Shown piece by piece: positions 1 to 13,722 of a DNA stretch of 64,000 nucleotides (its first letter is position 1; every line of letters begins with the position of its first letter). The notes below the pieces were generated by a model that was given only the letters and a program-made list of their open reading frames with translations, ran no database searches and was not told where the DNA came from. Source of the stretch: Petrosia ficiformis (lineage: Eukaryota; Porifera; Demospongiae; Haplosclerida; Petrosiidae); contig OX345652.1 of NCBI GenBank assembly GCA_947044365.1, positions 1,705,001-1,769,000 of the forward strand. Reading direction: 5' to 3'. A program made the position numbers and the translations under genes.

Positions 1-489
1 TATGATTATCACAAGTATTCCAGAGATTCTCTTTACCAGCCAGTAGGCACAAATTAGTTTACATACAGCACCCACTGGTACAGCTGACATTACATGATGT
101 ACCGATTTCTAATATCACAAAATGGAATATGTAATAATAATTATTTTGACACTTGTACTGCTATAATTAACCCTTGCCCGCGTAGGTGGAGCAGAGGGTT
201 ACTGAAATTGTTTTGTCTGTCAGCAAAATTCCAGCAAACCTACAAACATTGGCACTTTGAAAATAATACCAACAGTCGTCAAATCATACAGGGATTAAAA
301 TTAACAAATAGGCTTTTGCTAAAACTTTCTTGTTTTAAAGTTATGACAATTTTTGTAACTCATGGTGGCCATTTAACAACTTTCAGACGATGTCTGGTAG
401 CAAAGTAGTTCACTGAAACACAGCTCATCTTGCTTGAAGCCTATCGCTGTCGAATCACATCTTGAAATGATTCAGAAGTACAATTGAAG
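1..489. other. AT-rich stretch without a supported gene
   Basis: Short open frames here have no recognisable motif, no clean splice boundaries and no homology to other parts of the window. The missing N-terminal exons of the gene that starts at 1441 could lie here or left of the window, but I cannot place one. Confidence 0.4.
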
Positions 490-730
490 TAGTGGCTGCT
501 ACATCTTTGAGCCTCCGCGTAGAGGAGGAAGGGTCTGGTAACACTAGCACTAACAAGTTATATTTAGTAGCAGTAATTCCTGCTACCAACTGCAAACCAT
601 AAAGTATTGTATGTTTATACTAAAATGTCCACCCATCCCAACCAATAATTACATTCCACAAAGATAACTTGTTAGTGCGAGTGTTCCTTCCTCGCCTCCT
701 CTATGCAAAGGGTGTGGCTGCACCAGACTA
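490..730. mobile_element. Foldback element with Mutator-like ends, degenerate left end
   Basis: The right end (about 665-730) finishes in ACCAGACTA and is the inverted complement of the left segment (about 512-562): both carry the GAGGAGG...AAGG block and the CACTAACAAGTTAT block. The ends match those of the elements at 22083-22638 and 52781-53329 (GCATAGAGGAGGAAGG, then GTCTGGT). The left terminus no longer shows TAGTCTGG, so the outer edge is uncertain and no target duplication can be scored. The ~100-bp interior has no gene fragment. Confidence 0.55.
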
Positions 731-1440
731 GGCTCTAAGCTTTCTGCCCATGGCTGGCAATTTCTAGCTCCACCCATTTTTTTTTCATCCAAGTGATTGA
801 AGCTGTTTTGGATTTTAACACTGCACTTGTAATCTTATACATATATCTATATATAACTAGTAGGACTTGGAGTGTAAGTTGTAAACAAATATAACATAAT
901 CTCAGAATAATAATTGTAATAATTATTATTACAGTCAAATATTGCCTTGACGGTAACTAAATAATTCTCAAGTTGTTTCCCAAACCACACTTGTGGCGAG
1001 GGTTCTGCACTGCAAGTGCATTCATTATTTACTATTGATTGACCATAAATGCATGAATATTTAATTTCAAACAACTACCCTCCACATGAAGAACCCTGCT
1101 GAGCATGCCACACGACTGTTAGGCTACAGTGAGGGGATGGGTGTGGTATGAAAATTCAGTATTATTTGAGACTTACATGCAGACCATCTTGTGGTCGGTT
1201 ACAAGTTGTGTCTGCAGCTTCTGCATTAGAGTTGACATTAAGTGTTTTCATGATGCAAGCTACAATATAGTAAGAATGTTGTAGCTACCCTGCTCTTGTG
1301 CCTGCATAATTATGAACAAATGTTGAAGTACAATGCATATTGTGAAATTATTGTAAAAATTGCAATGGGTTCGCCCTCAAAATATAATTTAGAGCCTGAT
1401 TCATACAATATCATTACATTTTATGTGTCATGCCTTGCAG

Positions 1441-4400
1441 GATGTTGCTGAATTAACACCAGACACAGTTCTTATATCAAAACAACCCTTTATTGCTAAC
1501 TTTACATATCATTTAAGGAATTATACTAGGAATACTCCTGATGATGAAATTTTGGGTGATATTGATGTCTCACATTTTGGAATATTACTCTTCAGTAGAG
1601 AGGTATTTAAAAAGTATTAATGATATTCATGCATTTATTGAATTGTGTTTCATATCAATTAAAGTGTATTTTACATTCACAATAACCTCAAACCTAGATG
1701 TGATGTATGTCATACAGTGTACATACAGTTTATCATAAGGTTAATACATAATTTTACTGTGAAATAACTCAATAATGAAGTAATAGATTGAAATTTTACG
1801 GATGCAAAACAAACAGAAAGGAAATTGTATGAGATGGTGCAGGTAAAAATAATTGTTGGTCATTCCAAACTAAAGTCAATTCTAAACATTTTTCTGATCA
1901 TGATGAATGGAGAATGCCCTTTAGAAAATCATCGGTGAATTTAATGTGGGGAGGTGAGGGAGGAAGTACATGTAGGTGGGCTTTGTAATGGCTGTGCATC
2001 ACTTTTTCATATTGTTTATTTGTATCTGATTCTCATGCATTATAAAAAATATCCCAATGTACTGTATTTAAATTCTTGCATTTTTACCTTTTTTCTATTG
2101 GTTATATTAATAATGGAGCTGATATATATGTACTAACACTAAGGAAAACATTTATCTTGTTTCTTATTAGCTTCCATTTTCCTGTATGATCATTCAAGAC
2201 TACATGTAGATGGAAATAGTACAATACTATTATGTCTAGTTACTACATTACTTCAATGTATTTCACATGATTTTATAAACTAGGGTGACTTTGAGTCCAT
2301 ACCACTAATAGCTGAAACATGTATTGGAGGTTATACATTCGGAGTTACTGAAGGGACTCATAATCACAGAACCTGTCAATGTGATAGAAGTGTGAGTGAT
2401 ATATTATTATGTGAAGATGATCAAGATTCTATTATTATTGAGGTACGAAGTAGTCTTTACAAAATGCATTCATTTTACTATTTCTTGTTCAAAACAGGAA
2501 GGTGATTGGGCCATGCATGTTGAAGATGACTCTGTTGGTTTGTTCTTCCACTTGTGTCCTTCTGGATATTGTCGTTGTTATTTTAACACCAGTATTGGGA
2601 TTAGTTCATGTGCAAATGTATATGTAAATTCTGATCCGGATAGACAGTGTGTATGTGAAAGAAAAGGTAAGAGAATAATATTCACTTTTGGAAAACCAAA
2701 TAATTGTTTATCAATTTTAGGTATACTGTGTGGAGAATGTAGGAATAATTTGGGTGTGAGTGTTCTTCTAAATAAGTGTGTCTCATGTGATAAAACAAAT
2801 GTAATACTGATACCAGCCCTAGGTAATAATATATACATAATTATACATAATTATAATATCTTCTTTTGAATTTGTAATTTCCAGGCCCATGCCAAATAAC
2901 TAACTATTGATTAATAGATTATGCATTTTAATTGTATGTAATGCTTTTCCTCGGCTCCTGCAAAACTCTTATCCAATTAATTGGTATTAAATTAGAGGAA
3001 TTATAGTAATTAAGGTACAGAATATGTACTCCATAGTTATTAAATTACTTATACTTTTTTTTAGTGATTCTTGATGTAATAGTGATAATGATAGTAGTAT
3101 TTGTTGATGCTCCTCTACCTAGGTGGAGTTATTCTCTGCTGTTTTATATTCAGGTATGTACTTCTAAACTGCATCACATTATTATGAAAAATATATAATA
3201 TTATTATTATACATACCTGAATTTGTATTTGAATTTATAGGTAGCTCCTCTCGTTTCACTTCATTTTCCACCTTCTTTCAACATCATTGGAAAATATGTA
3301 AGTATTTTCAATATAAGAAAATGAACCTTAGTAAATGCACTGTACTTGCACTGTATTCTTAAGTTCTACAATTATAATTATATTGTAATTTCAAATCCTG
3401 TTTTCCATCCACGGCTGTTCAAACTGTTACATGATTGCTAGAGTCATGTCAATCTCAAATAGCTATATATCACAATGTCTTTTGAATAACTGCACATGAT
3501 TTAACTATTACTATTGTGTAGTCAAAAGTCATTTGCTACTTTCTTTTGTGTTCCGTTGTTCATATCACCATAGTGTGTCATTAAGGTGACACTAGTACTC
3601 TGGTAATTGCCGTAGATCGGGAAATTTTCGTCCTGAAAAAATTTTCGTCAATCACCTTCAACAACGAAAATTAAACAAGCGAAATATTTTCTTCGACAAA
3701 TAATTAGAGTAAGTTTATTCACACGTGTACGTACGTGTCAGTGAGTAGTGTCCAGTGCTAGCTACTATTTGAGAAGATGACTCTACTACGATATATGAAG
3801 CCTGTTGATTGTCTTCCAGATCCCAAGGGACCACTCACGTCTTCTATATCTGCCCAGGCGATAGTAGAGTCTTTGATTACCGCTACAGCATACATGTCTG
3901 TTGCATTACTATGCTCCCGTTGACACTCCAACTTCTCTCCAACAACTGCATCCCAAAGCTCTCTGTATATGTGATACCCTCTGACACAGGACTCCTTCTG
4001 AAACATCTCCATACTCTTTTGAATGTGAAACGTGGGAAGAAAAATTGAAATATTTATGCATAATTACAATTACGTTTACGTTCGTATGTAAAATTTCGCC
4101 CTACACTATTTTCGTCGAGTGATCATAGCGGCGAAAATAAAAACACGTGAAAATTTAACTGGCGAAAAATTTTACCAGCGAAAATTTCCCAATCTACGGT
4201 AGCATTATTGAGGTAATAGTAGAATTGTAGGTACATGTGACTTGTTATTATCTACACACCATTTTTGTGGTCAGAAAGTTTGAAACCAGCAGCTGAAAAA
4301 TGAAATAATTATACCGTATTAATTGTTATGGTACAATACTATAGTAGAAACTCCTATCCCTGCCTAGCCCATAAGCTCGGCTAATATAGTATGTACCATT

Positions 4401-7351
4401 TATTCTAGCTCTTACTTAGAGATTCTAAATATTTAGTGTTGGCTTATATGAAGCATGAACCGAACGGTTTGCAACAGTCATTCTAACTGTAACTGTTTGT
4501 TTTTGAGTCACAGTAGATTTTACACAGTGCAATGCTTATTTCAGAGATCCTAAGAACTCTATTTTCAAAAAAGACTTTTGCTATGTAGACCATGAGAGTA
4601 AACCAAATTAGCTGCAGTAGTTTTGTTGCCTCTATAGCTAACATGAAATGGAGCGCTATCAACACAAGATCATTTCTGTGTGTGGAGGCCAACAAGACGA
4701 TCAAAAGTAATCACGAGTAAGCAGACTTTTAATTTGTTACTCCTGAATATGTTATTACCCAAACACCACCCCAACAATTTATTCCTTTTATTTCCTTTTA
4801 GCTCATGTATGTTTCTAGTGCTTTGAGTTTATACTTTCCATATGATTTCTGTCTCTACAATGGAATCAGTACTCTTGACTCTTATGCTTTAAGATATATA
4901 CCAGTAATCACTGCTTTATTTATAGTACCAATGACAGTAGTACTAAGGTATGTAATTGTATTATTATTTTCTGAAGTATCACTTCAAATTATCTATTTCA
5001 GGTATTGTCTTACTAAATTCAGTCCTATCATATTGTCTACATTTAATGGACATGGAATATGGACTATACTACTGTTATTATATACACACACACTATATAC
5101 AGCAACCACTGTTCTTAATTGTCCAAGAATTCCAAATGAGAATGGATCATTTACTCCAGTATGTATATAATTATATACCTATATCATTTATTTTAGTGAT
5201 ACTGCATAATGTTCAGATAGACTTTTGGAAATCTATACAATAAAGTGGTTATTAATTTTATTTAAAAGGATTTTCTTTGTAATTATATACATGTACTTAT
5301 GTTTTCATAACTAAGCTACGTAATTAATGTTCAGTCAATTAGCAATGTACATAATGTGTTCATTAATAAATTATTTTTATATTTTATTAATGTTGATGGT
5401 TCTGTAAAGTGTTTTTCTGATGGTCATCTTCCTCTCTCATTATTTTCTCTCCTCTGGATCCTAATCAGTGTTTTACTACTTCCAGTTTGTATATTACTAA
5501 CACAAAAAAAATCTAAGGTATGCTATTTTATTTGAATGTATACATGTGCTCATATCGGTTGTTACACACTGACTATGTATATATTTTATTTCTGATAGCA
5601 GTAGTGTAATGTAATTCTAGCATGATAGCACTAAACATAAAAGGGCTGACAATGCCATCATGTAGCATGTTACGTTGTTGTTATAGCAACCACAGGGCCC
5701 GTCTATATATATGTGTGTGTAATTTAATTGTAATATTGGTATACTTTTATTTAGAGACACGCTATTCTCAAAGAACTTGGTTCATCTCTGAAACATCCAT
5801 TCAAGAAGTATTTGGGATTTTGGTGTGCAGTAGAGCTCTTCAGGAGACTATTCATAGTGATATTCATCACAACTTTTCCTGACAATCATGTGAGTATTCA
5901 GTTTATGATTTTATTATGCTAATAACTAAAATATTAATTTCCTGAAGTTTCCTACAAGAAGCTTGGAAAATGATCTTTGATTTAGGGGATTTTGATTTAA
6001 TCATAATTATTGTAATGAATTTGTCTACATGGATAATAATGTTTATTGTTAGCAGGACCACTGAGATGGGATTATGATTACTTTAACCTTAAAGTTGAAA
6101 CCTTTACTTCAAGTGATCACCTCATTATGTTTGTATAATAACAGTACGTGACTGGATTTCAATGAAGTATTCATTATTAATTTAATTTTGTGTAAATAAC
6201 TGACCATGCCTTATATGGGCAAAACATACCCTTTTGCATGCCATTAATAATTAGTCAGTAGGTGAAAGTTTATCTTTGCTCTCTCACCAATCCTGACTAT
6301 TAGTTGTGAATAAGAGTGGTATGAAAGAGTATATACTTTATCTGTAGCTTTATATAATGAAGATGGAGAAAATGGGATGTATATTATAATTATATAATTA
6401 TACTACTTATTATATATAGTAAATTATATATTATATTAATTTTAGTATAATAAATATTATAATTTCAGAGACTGAGTAATATATCAATTTACAATATTAA
6501 TCACTGTAATTATGTAGATAATTAATAACTAGGTGCTTCATAGAAATCATACTATTCTTGGAACTATTACTTTTTTATTACATAAAAGTTTATATTAATT
6601 TTTATTCATACTCATTTTTTATACAGACAATTATTCTTCTATTTCTAATGATTCTCATTTTACTTTATGGCTACCTCAATCCATACAAAGGAAGACTGAA
6701 TAATATACTTGAATTATCCATCTTAATCTTGTTTCTCTTCCTCATACTATTGAGAGCTAATTCTCAGTTGGATGATAAACTACAGAAAGCTCCTCACAAT
6801 ACTTCAGTTAGTATACCTTCTTGTGGAACTGATATAGATCCAGTGACTTCATTTGCCTCTATATTAGCTATTTTCTACTACATACCTTTATTGATTGGTT
6901 TAGTCTGTGTCTGTATATGGAGTACATATATAATGTGAGTTAGCTAATTGTTTATTATCTATATCTATAGGGTTCATTAGTTTTGCATAAGTATTTTTCA
7001 TTTGATAGGTGGGTGTTGAAATGCACCACCTCTTGCATGTGATTTAATTTTATGCTCAAGTGGTGCTTAACTATTATGTTGTTGCAATGTACTTCACTGA
7101 CCATCCCAGTAATAAGTATCTGTGCATATGCATGTTAATATAAGTGAAACATTTATATTTATACTATTCATAATTATTCATTTAGGTGGAAGCTCGTATT
7201 GAAAGTTCAAAAGTTACGACATCTCAGACACCCAATAGAAGTAACAAATGATCGATATGAGCTAATGACAGATTATGACTTGATGGTGAATCATACTATC
7301 AATAATACAGTGTCATCATCAGAACTCTTTAACCCTGAAGAAGAAATATAG
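1441..7351 (+). CDS. Exon-rich multi-pass membrane receptor-like protein, C-terminal part (12 exons, 5' end missing)
   Basis: Twelve exons with matching phases and GT-AG borders: 1441-1602, 2284-2442, 2498-2666, 2721-2822, 3065-3153, 3241-3297, 4802-4947, 5002-5158, 5335-5517, 5755-5889, 6627-6934, 7186-7351, ending in TAG. They encode about 610 residues: a Cys-rich ectodomain (LCPSGYCRC, then GILCGECRNNLG), several hydrophobic membrane segments, a conserved HPFKKYLGFWCAVELFRRL stretch and a polar cytoplasmic tail. The LCGxC module followed by membrane segments matches the layout of the 1231-residue family at 9.6 and 46.6 kb, so I read it as a distant, intron-rich relative. No start codon or signal peptide is visible; upstream exons are missing or unrecognised. 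The border of exon 9 is the least certain. A foldback element (3610-4199) sits in the 1.5-kb intron after exon 6. Ligand and function are unknown. Confidence 0.75.
3610..4199. mobile_element. Foldback transposon with CCGTAGAT ends carrying a HIRAN-like fragment
   Basis: The left end begins CCGTAGATCGGGAAATTTTCG-like and the right end is its inverted complement, ending AATTTCCCAATCTACGG. Both sub-terminal zones (about 90 bp each) are full of GCGAAAATT/AATTTTCGT words in opposite orientation. The flanks (tggtaattg and tagcattat) do not form a clear target duplication. It lies inside an intron of the 1441-7351 gene. The superfamily is not assigned. Confidence 0.65.
3758..4012 (-). pseudogene. 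HIRAN-like domain fragment inside the foldback element
   Basis: An 84-codon open stretch on the minus strand reads VRGYHIYRELWDAVVGEKL, then CQREHSNATDMYAVAVIKD. From memory of the family, this RGYHxYxxxWxAxxGExLxCxRExxNxxDxYAVAVxKD pattern is the first half of a HIRAN-like domain found in many repetitive proteins of sponges and cnidarians. The expected second half (a VGHVPRxxS-type continuation) is absent: after IKDSTIAWADI the reading diverges into unrelated residues. It is therefore a truncated fragment captured in the surrounding foldback element, not a working gene. Domain identity is recalled, not searched. Confidence 0.55.
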
Positions 7352-7442
7352 TGATCTATTCCTACATACCTAATTTTATATTGAAAATATTTTGTCATGT
7401 TTGAATAATGCACAATTTCATTGTGCATGTACTATAATTATA

Positions 7443-7610
7443 CAAGAATAATAAAAAAACATTTTCAATAAAAATGAAAGAAGATGGTAGTGACGTCAAA
7501 ACCCAAAAAGCATGCAAATGAAGTTCAGGAGGCTAACAATTAAAAACACCACTTCCAACAATTTTAAAACCACTTTCATATAACCCTACATAAGTACTTG
7601 CACTGCTACA
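7443..7610. repeat. M1 foldback, left half only
   Basis: It starts ACAAGAATAATAAAAAAAC and carries the M1 landmarks GACGTCAAAACCC, AAAAAGCATGC, CCACTT and ATAACCCTACATAAGTAC in order. The mirror-image right half is missing. The same half-element occurs at 17574-17730, so truncation preceded the segmental duplication. Confidence 0.7.
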
Positions 7611-7974
7611 ATCAGTAGTTGGCATGATAAAGAGTTTGGACTCAGAAGGCTAATCAGTGATAATGGGATAGGTGATCGTGTTATTATATATAGCCGGATG
7701 AAATTATGAATGTATCTAAATAGCTTCGCATGTTTATCTGGCTAATAAGATACACTTTCAAAAATTAATATATAGCTAATTTATATAATTATTAATTATA
7801 TACAAATAACATATCACATGTTTATCTGGGTATAGCCAGATAAAAATGTTCATTTATCTACTTCACATATGTATCTGGCTAATAAGCACATGTATAATAT
7901 TATATAGATAGATACACACAATGATATAATATGCAAACTATTATAAAGTGATTGAACTCGCAACAAACATAATT

Positions 7975-8265
7975 AAAAATAATAAAAACATTTTTAATAA
8001 AAATGAAAGAAAATGAAGGGACCCCAAATCGAATTAAAGGTATGCAAACAAGGTTGGTAGGCTAACATAGGATCCAAAATTAAACAAAACACTTCCATAT
8101 AACCTTACATAAGTACATACACTGCTATAAAGCAAAATACAAAAAATATACTTATGTGGGGTTAGTGGAAGTGGTTTGTTTAATTTTGGGTCCTATGTTA
8201 ACCTCCCGAATTTTTCGCATACTATTGGAGTTTTGATGTACATATATCTTCTTTCACTTGGTCAA
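7975..8265. mobile_element. M1 foldback element, full but diverged
   Basis: The left arm (AATAAAAACATTTTTAATAAAAATG ... ACTTCCATATAACC) is mirrored by the right arm (GGAAGTGGTTTGTTTAATTT, TGGGTCCTATGTTAACCTCC). Its centre contains AAGCAAAATACAAA, as in the other copies. Confidence 0.65.
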
Positions 8266-9579
8266 GCAGCTAACTTTAATAACTTCTAAGGTTTATTTTG
8301 GTACATAGCTAATTTTGTTTTATGACAATAAATCCATGCATATTTTGATAAAAAGTTTGGACTCTGAAGGTAGATCCTATATCTCATAACCAGATAAAGA
8401 TGTGATATGTTATCTAATTATCTATATAAATTGTGCAGCATGTGCATCTACTATCTGTGATCTTATTAGCTACGTAGATAAACATGTGAAGTAGCTATTG
8501 TAATTAAGTTAACCCTTTCCTGCCTATAATTAATGTTTTTTGTTATTAACCAAAATTTTAAGCAACCACTACTTTTAATTCCTTAGTTAGACAGAAGACC
8601 TTCTAAGTAAGCTGTTGATACCAAAAACATGCTTCATTAGCTGCAGGAAAGCAGCAAGACAAATGTGTAGTAGTCAGTGGTGACGCCCATATTTCGCATC
8701 TTTAACACTTCTGTTTGATCTGTAAATTGACTTTTTCACTAATTTAAACTAAATACATGTCTCTTTTGTAGTGTGTGCTTTGTAGTTTCTTCTATATTTA
8801 AAGATTTTATCATGTATTTACCCTTTGCTATTTAGGTTGCAAATCTGCAACCTTAATCGTTAAATAATGCATTATTCAAAAGTTGCATATTTGCAAACTT
8901 CGTCGAGAAAGGGTGAGGGGGCATCTCCAAATTGAAGCTTGTATGCTTGACGTCACGTCTCTGCAAAATGAATGTGCCATTATAAAGATACTGAACTATA
9001 TATGAAGGCTGATTAGTTTGGGGTAACAAACATAATTTATATAATTATAATTATAACTATAACCATTTATCAGCTTCATGAATATATATATATATATGTG
9101 ACATTAATTGTACATGAATAGAAAAAGTATTGATTGACAATTGCATATGTACCTTTTCATATCAAATCTTCTCTTTTCACTACTAAGTCGATACAATGTT
9201 ACCTGTTTGAATCAAAAGTCCACTGGCAAAGTACAGAATACTGTTATGAATATATCGCTCATTTACTACTTCTGGTTGCTAGGCCAGATTTACACTAGCC
9301 ATTCACTATGTATATTTCTGAAACCATCATTACAATTATCCTGAACTAAATTAATTACAATGACTAAACTTAATGAATTATAATTATACATAATTATGTA
9401 TTTACATATATTATTGTTGTAACTATAAACTATAAGGAAAGATAAGTTGTATAAAACATTTTTTCTACTATCATTACAACATAAAACGCATATATATATC
9501 CATTTATATAATCATTATGTTATTACATATAGCCACAACATTTTGCTACAGTTGAAGTTAAAGTAAATATGAAAAAACA

Positions 9580-12500
9580 TCAGTTTGCAAGCATTAGTAA
9601 AGCCTGTCTCATTTCATCATACTCCTCTTTGTCTTCTTCTAATTCTCTCTCTCTAGAGTGATGAGTTTCTTTATTCTCACAAAACCGTGTATTGCACTTC
9701 TTGATTTTTAACTTACCCAAACATTTTGATGATATATTAATCACCAGTATGACAAATACCACTGCTGTCAATGAAGAGGTAATATATGACAGAGTATGTG
9801 TAGCCTGATTTCTTTCTGGTACACGTAACAAAGCAAACATTATCTGTACTGTAATTACAAAGAGACAGAATGAATCTAACCTGTTTAAACCATTCTGCCT
9901 GAAGGGTTTGACATAAGTTTGTAAAACTAGCAAAAGGATTATTGATATTCCTTGAAGAATCAGCATTAAAGAAACATCAACTCCTCTCAGCACTGTGAAC
10001 ACAATATATATGTACACAACTACTAATATTCTCACACCAAACCAATATCCAAGTACATGTTTATAAGGTCCATGAAATGATTCTATGAAGGATCGAAAGT
10101 GATGTAAGCGTTTGCACCTCAAGCAATAGTTCCCAAAAGTGACGATTATTATATACGGAAGTACAAATAAGACTAGTGTCACTATAGCAATGGAGAACAG
10201 TATAATATGCTCCTTATCTTGTAAGTAGACAACACTACCATCTCCATACCATACTGTGATAATGTCATTATTTCCTGTTTTAATATGCGCATATACCAGT
10301 ATGTCAATACTGGTGATTAGCAGTTTTGAAAACGAAAAATGGATGAGTGTGGTCAGTACTTGTACTGATGATGCTGCTGTCTGATTGGAGACATGAGTGG
10401 AGTATCGGCTTAAAACAATAAACATAATTACAATGGTCCACATGTATACTGGAAATATAAACTGTAGTCCTGTCTTTATTGCTGTTGTCATTCCATCATA
10501 AAAGCACAATGGAAATCCAAGGTTGAGATTCATGAGTGATACAAAGATTCTCATTCCTGATATAAACACATTATCATCATCAAGATGGTCAATAGTAGAA
10601 ACAGCAATAATATTATTTGTAAGTATAATACTAGCAAGTGGTCCTTCTGATAATGTGAGTCTAAAGAAGAGTAAAACAGTTACAAGTATCACTCCTATGG
10701 CAGCATACCCTACTAAGGTGAGAAGCCATAGGTTAGAACACCGTCTGCATTCAGTAGTGCCAAATATAATGCTAAGATTATTTATACATTGTCCACAAAG
10801 TACTCCAGTTTTACCATCAATACATATAGAATGCTCTATATCTGATACATTAATTGATATTGTAGTTGATTTACAGTCACCAGATGGACATATGTTAGTA
10901 AATCCAAGTGTGGAATTATTTATTCTACCAAACCATGATCCAATTGGTCGAGTAATAAGCAATGTACTTATGTTACACTCAGCATTTGTAATTACTTTAG
11001 TAATGAAATGATCACACTCACAGATTCCATTGTTAGATAATTGGAATCCAATTGGACAAGGATATACATAAATATGAGCTGACAAGCTTGGTTGATTTCC
11101 TGGTATAGCTAATTGCAAATATCCATTTTCAGGTTGGTTTGTTTTACTGTGTATATTGTATGTAACATTGCTACATCTAAGTCCAGAAAGGGATACCAAG
11201 TCTTGACCCTCCTTCAAAGTTAACAAATCTTGTGATAAACGATGACCATAGTAGTGGTTGGCAGTAATTGAAGCACTAACAGGTGAGTATACTATTAAAC
11301 CCATAGCATCCACTGCTACTATACTGAGTGTGATAGACTTACCAGGGTATGTGTCAATGATTTGAATTGGTGTTCCTGAACTTGTATTATGTAGTCGAAT
11401 TTGATCATCGCTATCATTTGATTTACTGCAGTAGCATATTTCAACAGGTACTGAAGATATGTGTTGTAAACCATTATCTGTTGGTATAGGTTCAAATGTG
11501 GCATTTAACAATACTCTGATATCAAGATCAGTAGAGTAATACTGGGTACAGTTGTATATTAAAGTAGCATAGATACTATTTCCAGCTAACCCAGCTTTGT
11601 TGTTAATAAAGGTCATTATAATGTCTAGATCTTCAAGGTTTGATGTGTTTACACCTAACTGTATAACACACATATTGTCTCCAGGTAGTGGATCGTTTAC
11701 AGCATATATTGCTCCACCATAAAGTAATGCTTTGTTGTTTAGAAATGTTGCATGTAGTGGTGGAATTAAGAATAGATATGACGAATGATAAAGAGATATT
11801 GCTGCTCCATTACTACCACTGTTATTTGTGAAAGTCATCATTCCTTGTATAAACATGTTAGTGTTGTAAACTGCCAGAACTGGACTTTTATTTTCATGAA
11901 AGTAAGTTTCTCCACATATGGTAACATTTTTCCAATTGACAAATGTCATTGCTGCAACTGAAGAGTACAAACTAGCAATATTTGATGAGTGTTGATGCAT
12001 CTCACAACTTACCAAAACAATGGAATGTTCAGCTTTAGGGGATCTCAAAACTGCATACATTCCTGGCTGAAATAAATTTCGGAAGTGTATTATAAACTTC
12101 AAATTCCTTAAGAAGAATTGCTTGAAATCGTTGGTACAGCTTTCATGAATGTCCATATAAAACGCACCACCATACCGGAGTTTTGTTGTTAGATCGCCTA
12201 TATCATCAATGTGCACAGTATCAAAATAAATTGGATGAAAGCTAGGTGAGTCTGTTGTATCACTGCTACAGTTACCGCAAATAAAACTATGAATAGTTAT
12301 ATCAGACCCACCAACTTGATTTGTATCAAGTAAGCCTCCACCGTAGAAATGAGTGTTTGTTACAAAAACTTGTGATTGTTTCATATTATTAAGAAAGAGA
12401 ATTAACATTCCTCCAGTTACTGATCCATAGTTAAAATCACCTATTGTGCTTTGTGTTGTAGTAAAGTTAGCAATATAATCTGTCTGTGTAAAAATAACAG

Positions 12501-13722
12501 TCAATCCACCAGCTCCTACAACAGGTAATTGACAAGCTTCATATTTGGTAAGACCTGATATTGCAGGAATATTATGAATGTTATTAAAGTTTGTTGTAAG
12601 TATTGTTTTCTTTAATATAACCTGAACATAATTATCATTTGTACTTTTGTCTTTATTTTTGAATATTGCTGCAATACCACTGCCTGAACATGAAGTTGTA
12701 TCATCACTGCAGGGACTGCCACCTAGTCCTTCAGACACTATTGTGTTTAGTACTTCAAATGTTCCAAAAGGGTTTAGAATTAAAACAGCATAGCCAAAAT
12801 ACATGCTATCAATATTGACCTGTCTTATTGTTACATTGTTACACAGATTAAACATTAGTACTGCTCTTTGTTTATATAGAAGATGAGGATGAGTATTATT
12901 GAAACTTCTAACAGCTGTGCTTGGAATAATCCCTCCACAACCATGGAAATGAACATTTGCCAATAATAAATTGGTGATGTTTATGAAACCAAACCCAGAA
13001 CCAGGACTACCAACAGGAACACAACGTATAGTGGAGTTTCCATTCACACCCTGAAGAGTGAGGTTGTTGATGTTCTGTACAATGCAATACCCATCAATTT
13101 GATATAATTCATAAGATGACACATTGAGCTTTAGTACCAAATTGTTTGATAGTTGTGTTGAAGTATTACTGCACAGTATTTCATTCAATAGATTGGTATT
13201 AGATATGACGATATCTGTTCCTTGTGTTCCAGTAAGTGTGAATAGAACCAATAACACAAGCCAGACACTGGATAAGTATATAGTTGAGTATAAAATACTT
13301 ATTCTAACTGTGCAATTACTTGAATAAATAGTATGGCAAGGAAACTATAATAAACTTTAGAGTAATTTATTTTTATGTATTGTCTGTTTATGATACCGAA
13401 TAAATTGTACTCAATATGAATATCAATGATAATTATATAATAATTATGTATAAAGGTATTTCATTATGCATGTTGTATGTAAAAAGTGTTTGTGTTCAGT
13501 ATCATAAACAGACAATGCATAATTAAAATTAGTAAAATTGTTTCAAAACATGAAAGCTTTCTCAAGGAACTTGCATGAATGTGAGAGTATCAAACTTATG
13601 TTGAAGCTTAGTTTAGCCAAGAATGTTTTTCAGTTGGTTATACTGTCATAGTAATATTAAAATCAGTTGATGACACAAGACTAGAATAGGCAAAGCAATT
13701 ATAATACAACATACCTGTTCAT
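9580..13722 (-). CDS. Copy A: intact beta-helix/Cys-rich/multi-pass membrane protein, 1231 aa
   Basis: Two exons, complement(9580-13267 and 13715-13722). Exon 1 supplies only ATGAACAG; the donor is gtatgt and the acceptor tatccag. Joining restores the signal peptide MNSVWLVLLVLFTLTGTQG; the 3.7-kb exon alone has no in-frame ATG at its 5' end. The ectodomain to about residue 735 is rich in N-x-S/T sites and beta-helix-like motifs (FTNNSGSNGAA, LLYGGAIYAVND) resembling bacterial Pmp repeats. A Cys-rich module follows (CPIGFQLSNNGICECD, then GKTGVLCGQC), then about eight membrane segments from ~847 to ~1190 and an acidic tail (EEDKEEYDEMRQALLM). The layout suggests a surface receptor or adhesion protein; the membrane domain vaguely recalls TRP/Pkd2-type proteins. 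Ligand and pathway are unknown. A GGSPCSDDTTSCSG pair of Cys here is Ser in copy C. Confidence 0.85.

Larger units (their letters stand above)
7352..9350. repeat. Segmental-duplication block downstream of copy A
   Basis: This non-coding stretch is repeated at 17485-18830 in the same orientation and, inverted, at about 51050-52560. Shared landmarks are the tail of the exon-rich gene, GATAAACATGTG/CAGATAAA-rich sequence, M1 foldbacks and the TTTTGAATCAAA-(A/G)-type segment near 9210. It contains M1 copies at 7443-7610 and 7975-8265. Part of 8580-8700 resembles 41820-41920 and 59080-59200. No coding exon is seen between 7352 and 9579. Confidence 0.6.

Noticed and set aside
94..408. 104-codon plus-strand frame as a gene or first exon of the 1441-7351 gene
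   Set aside because: No signal peptide or Cys-rich pattern and no donor linking it in phase to 1441.
10523..11011. 162-codon plus-strand open frame inside copy A (and the equivalents at 49303-49596, 56650-57015, 62286-62642)
   Set aside because: It is antisense to the conserved Cys-rich/first-membrane-segment coding region and recurs in every copy only because the sense strand is conserved.
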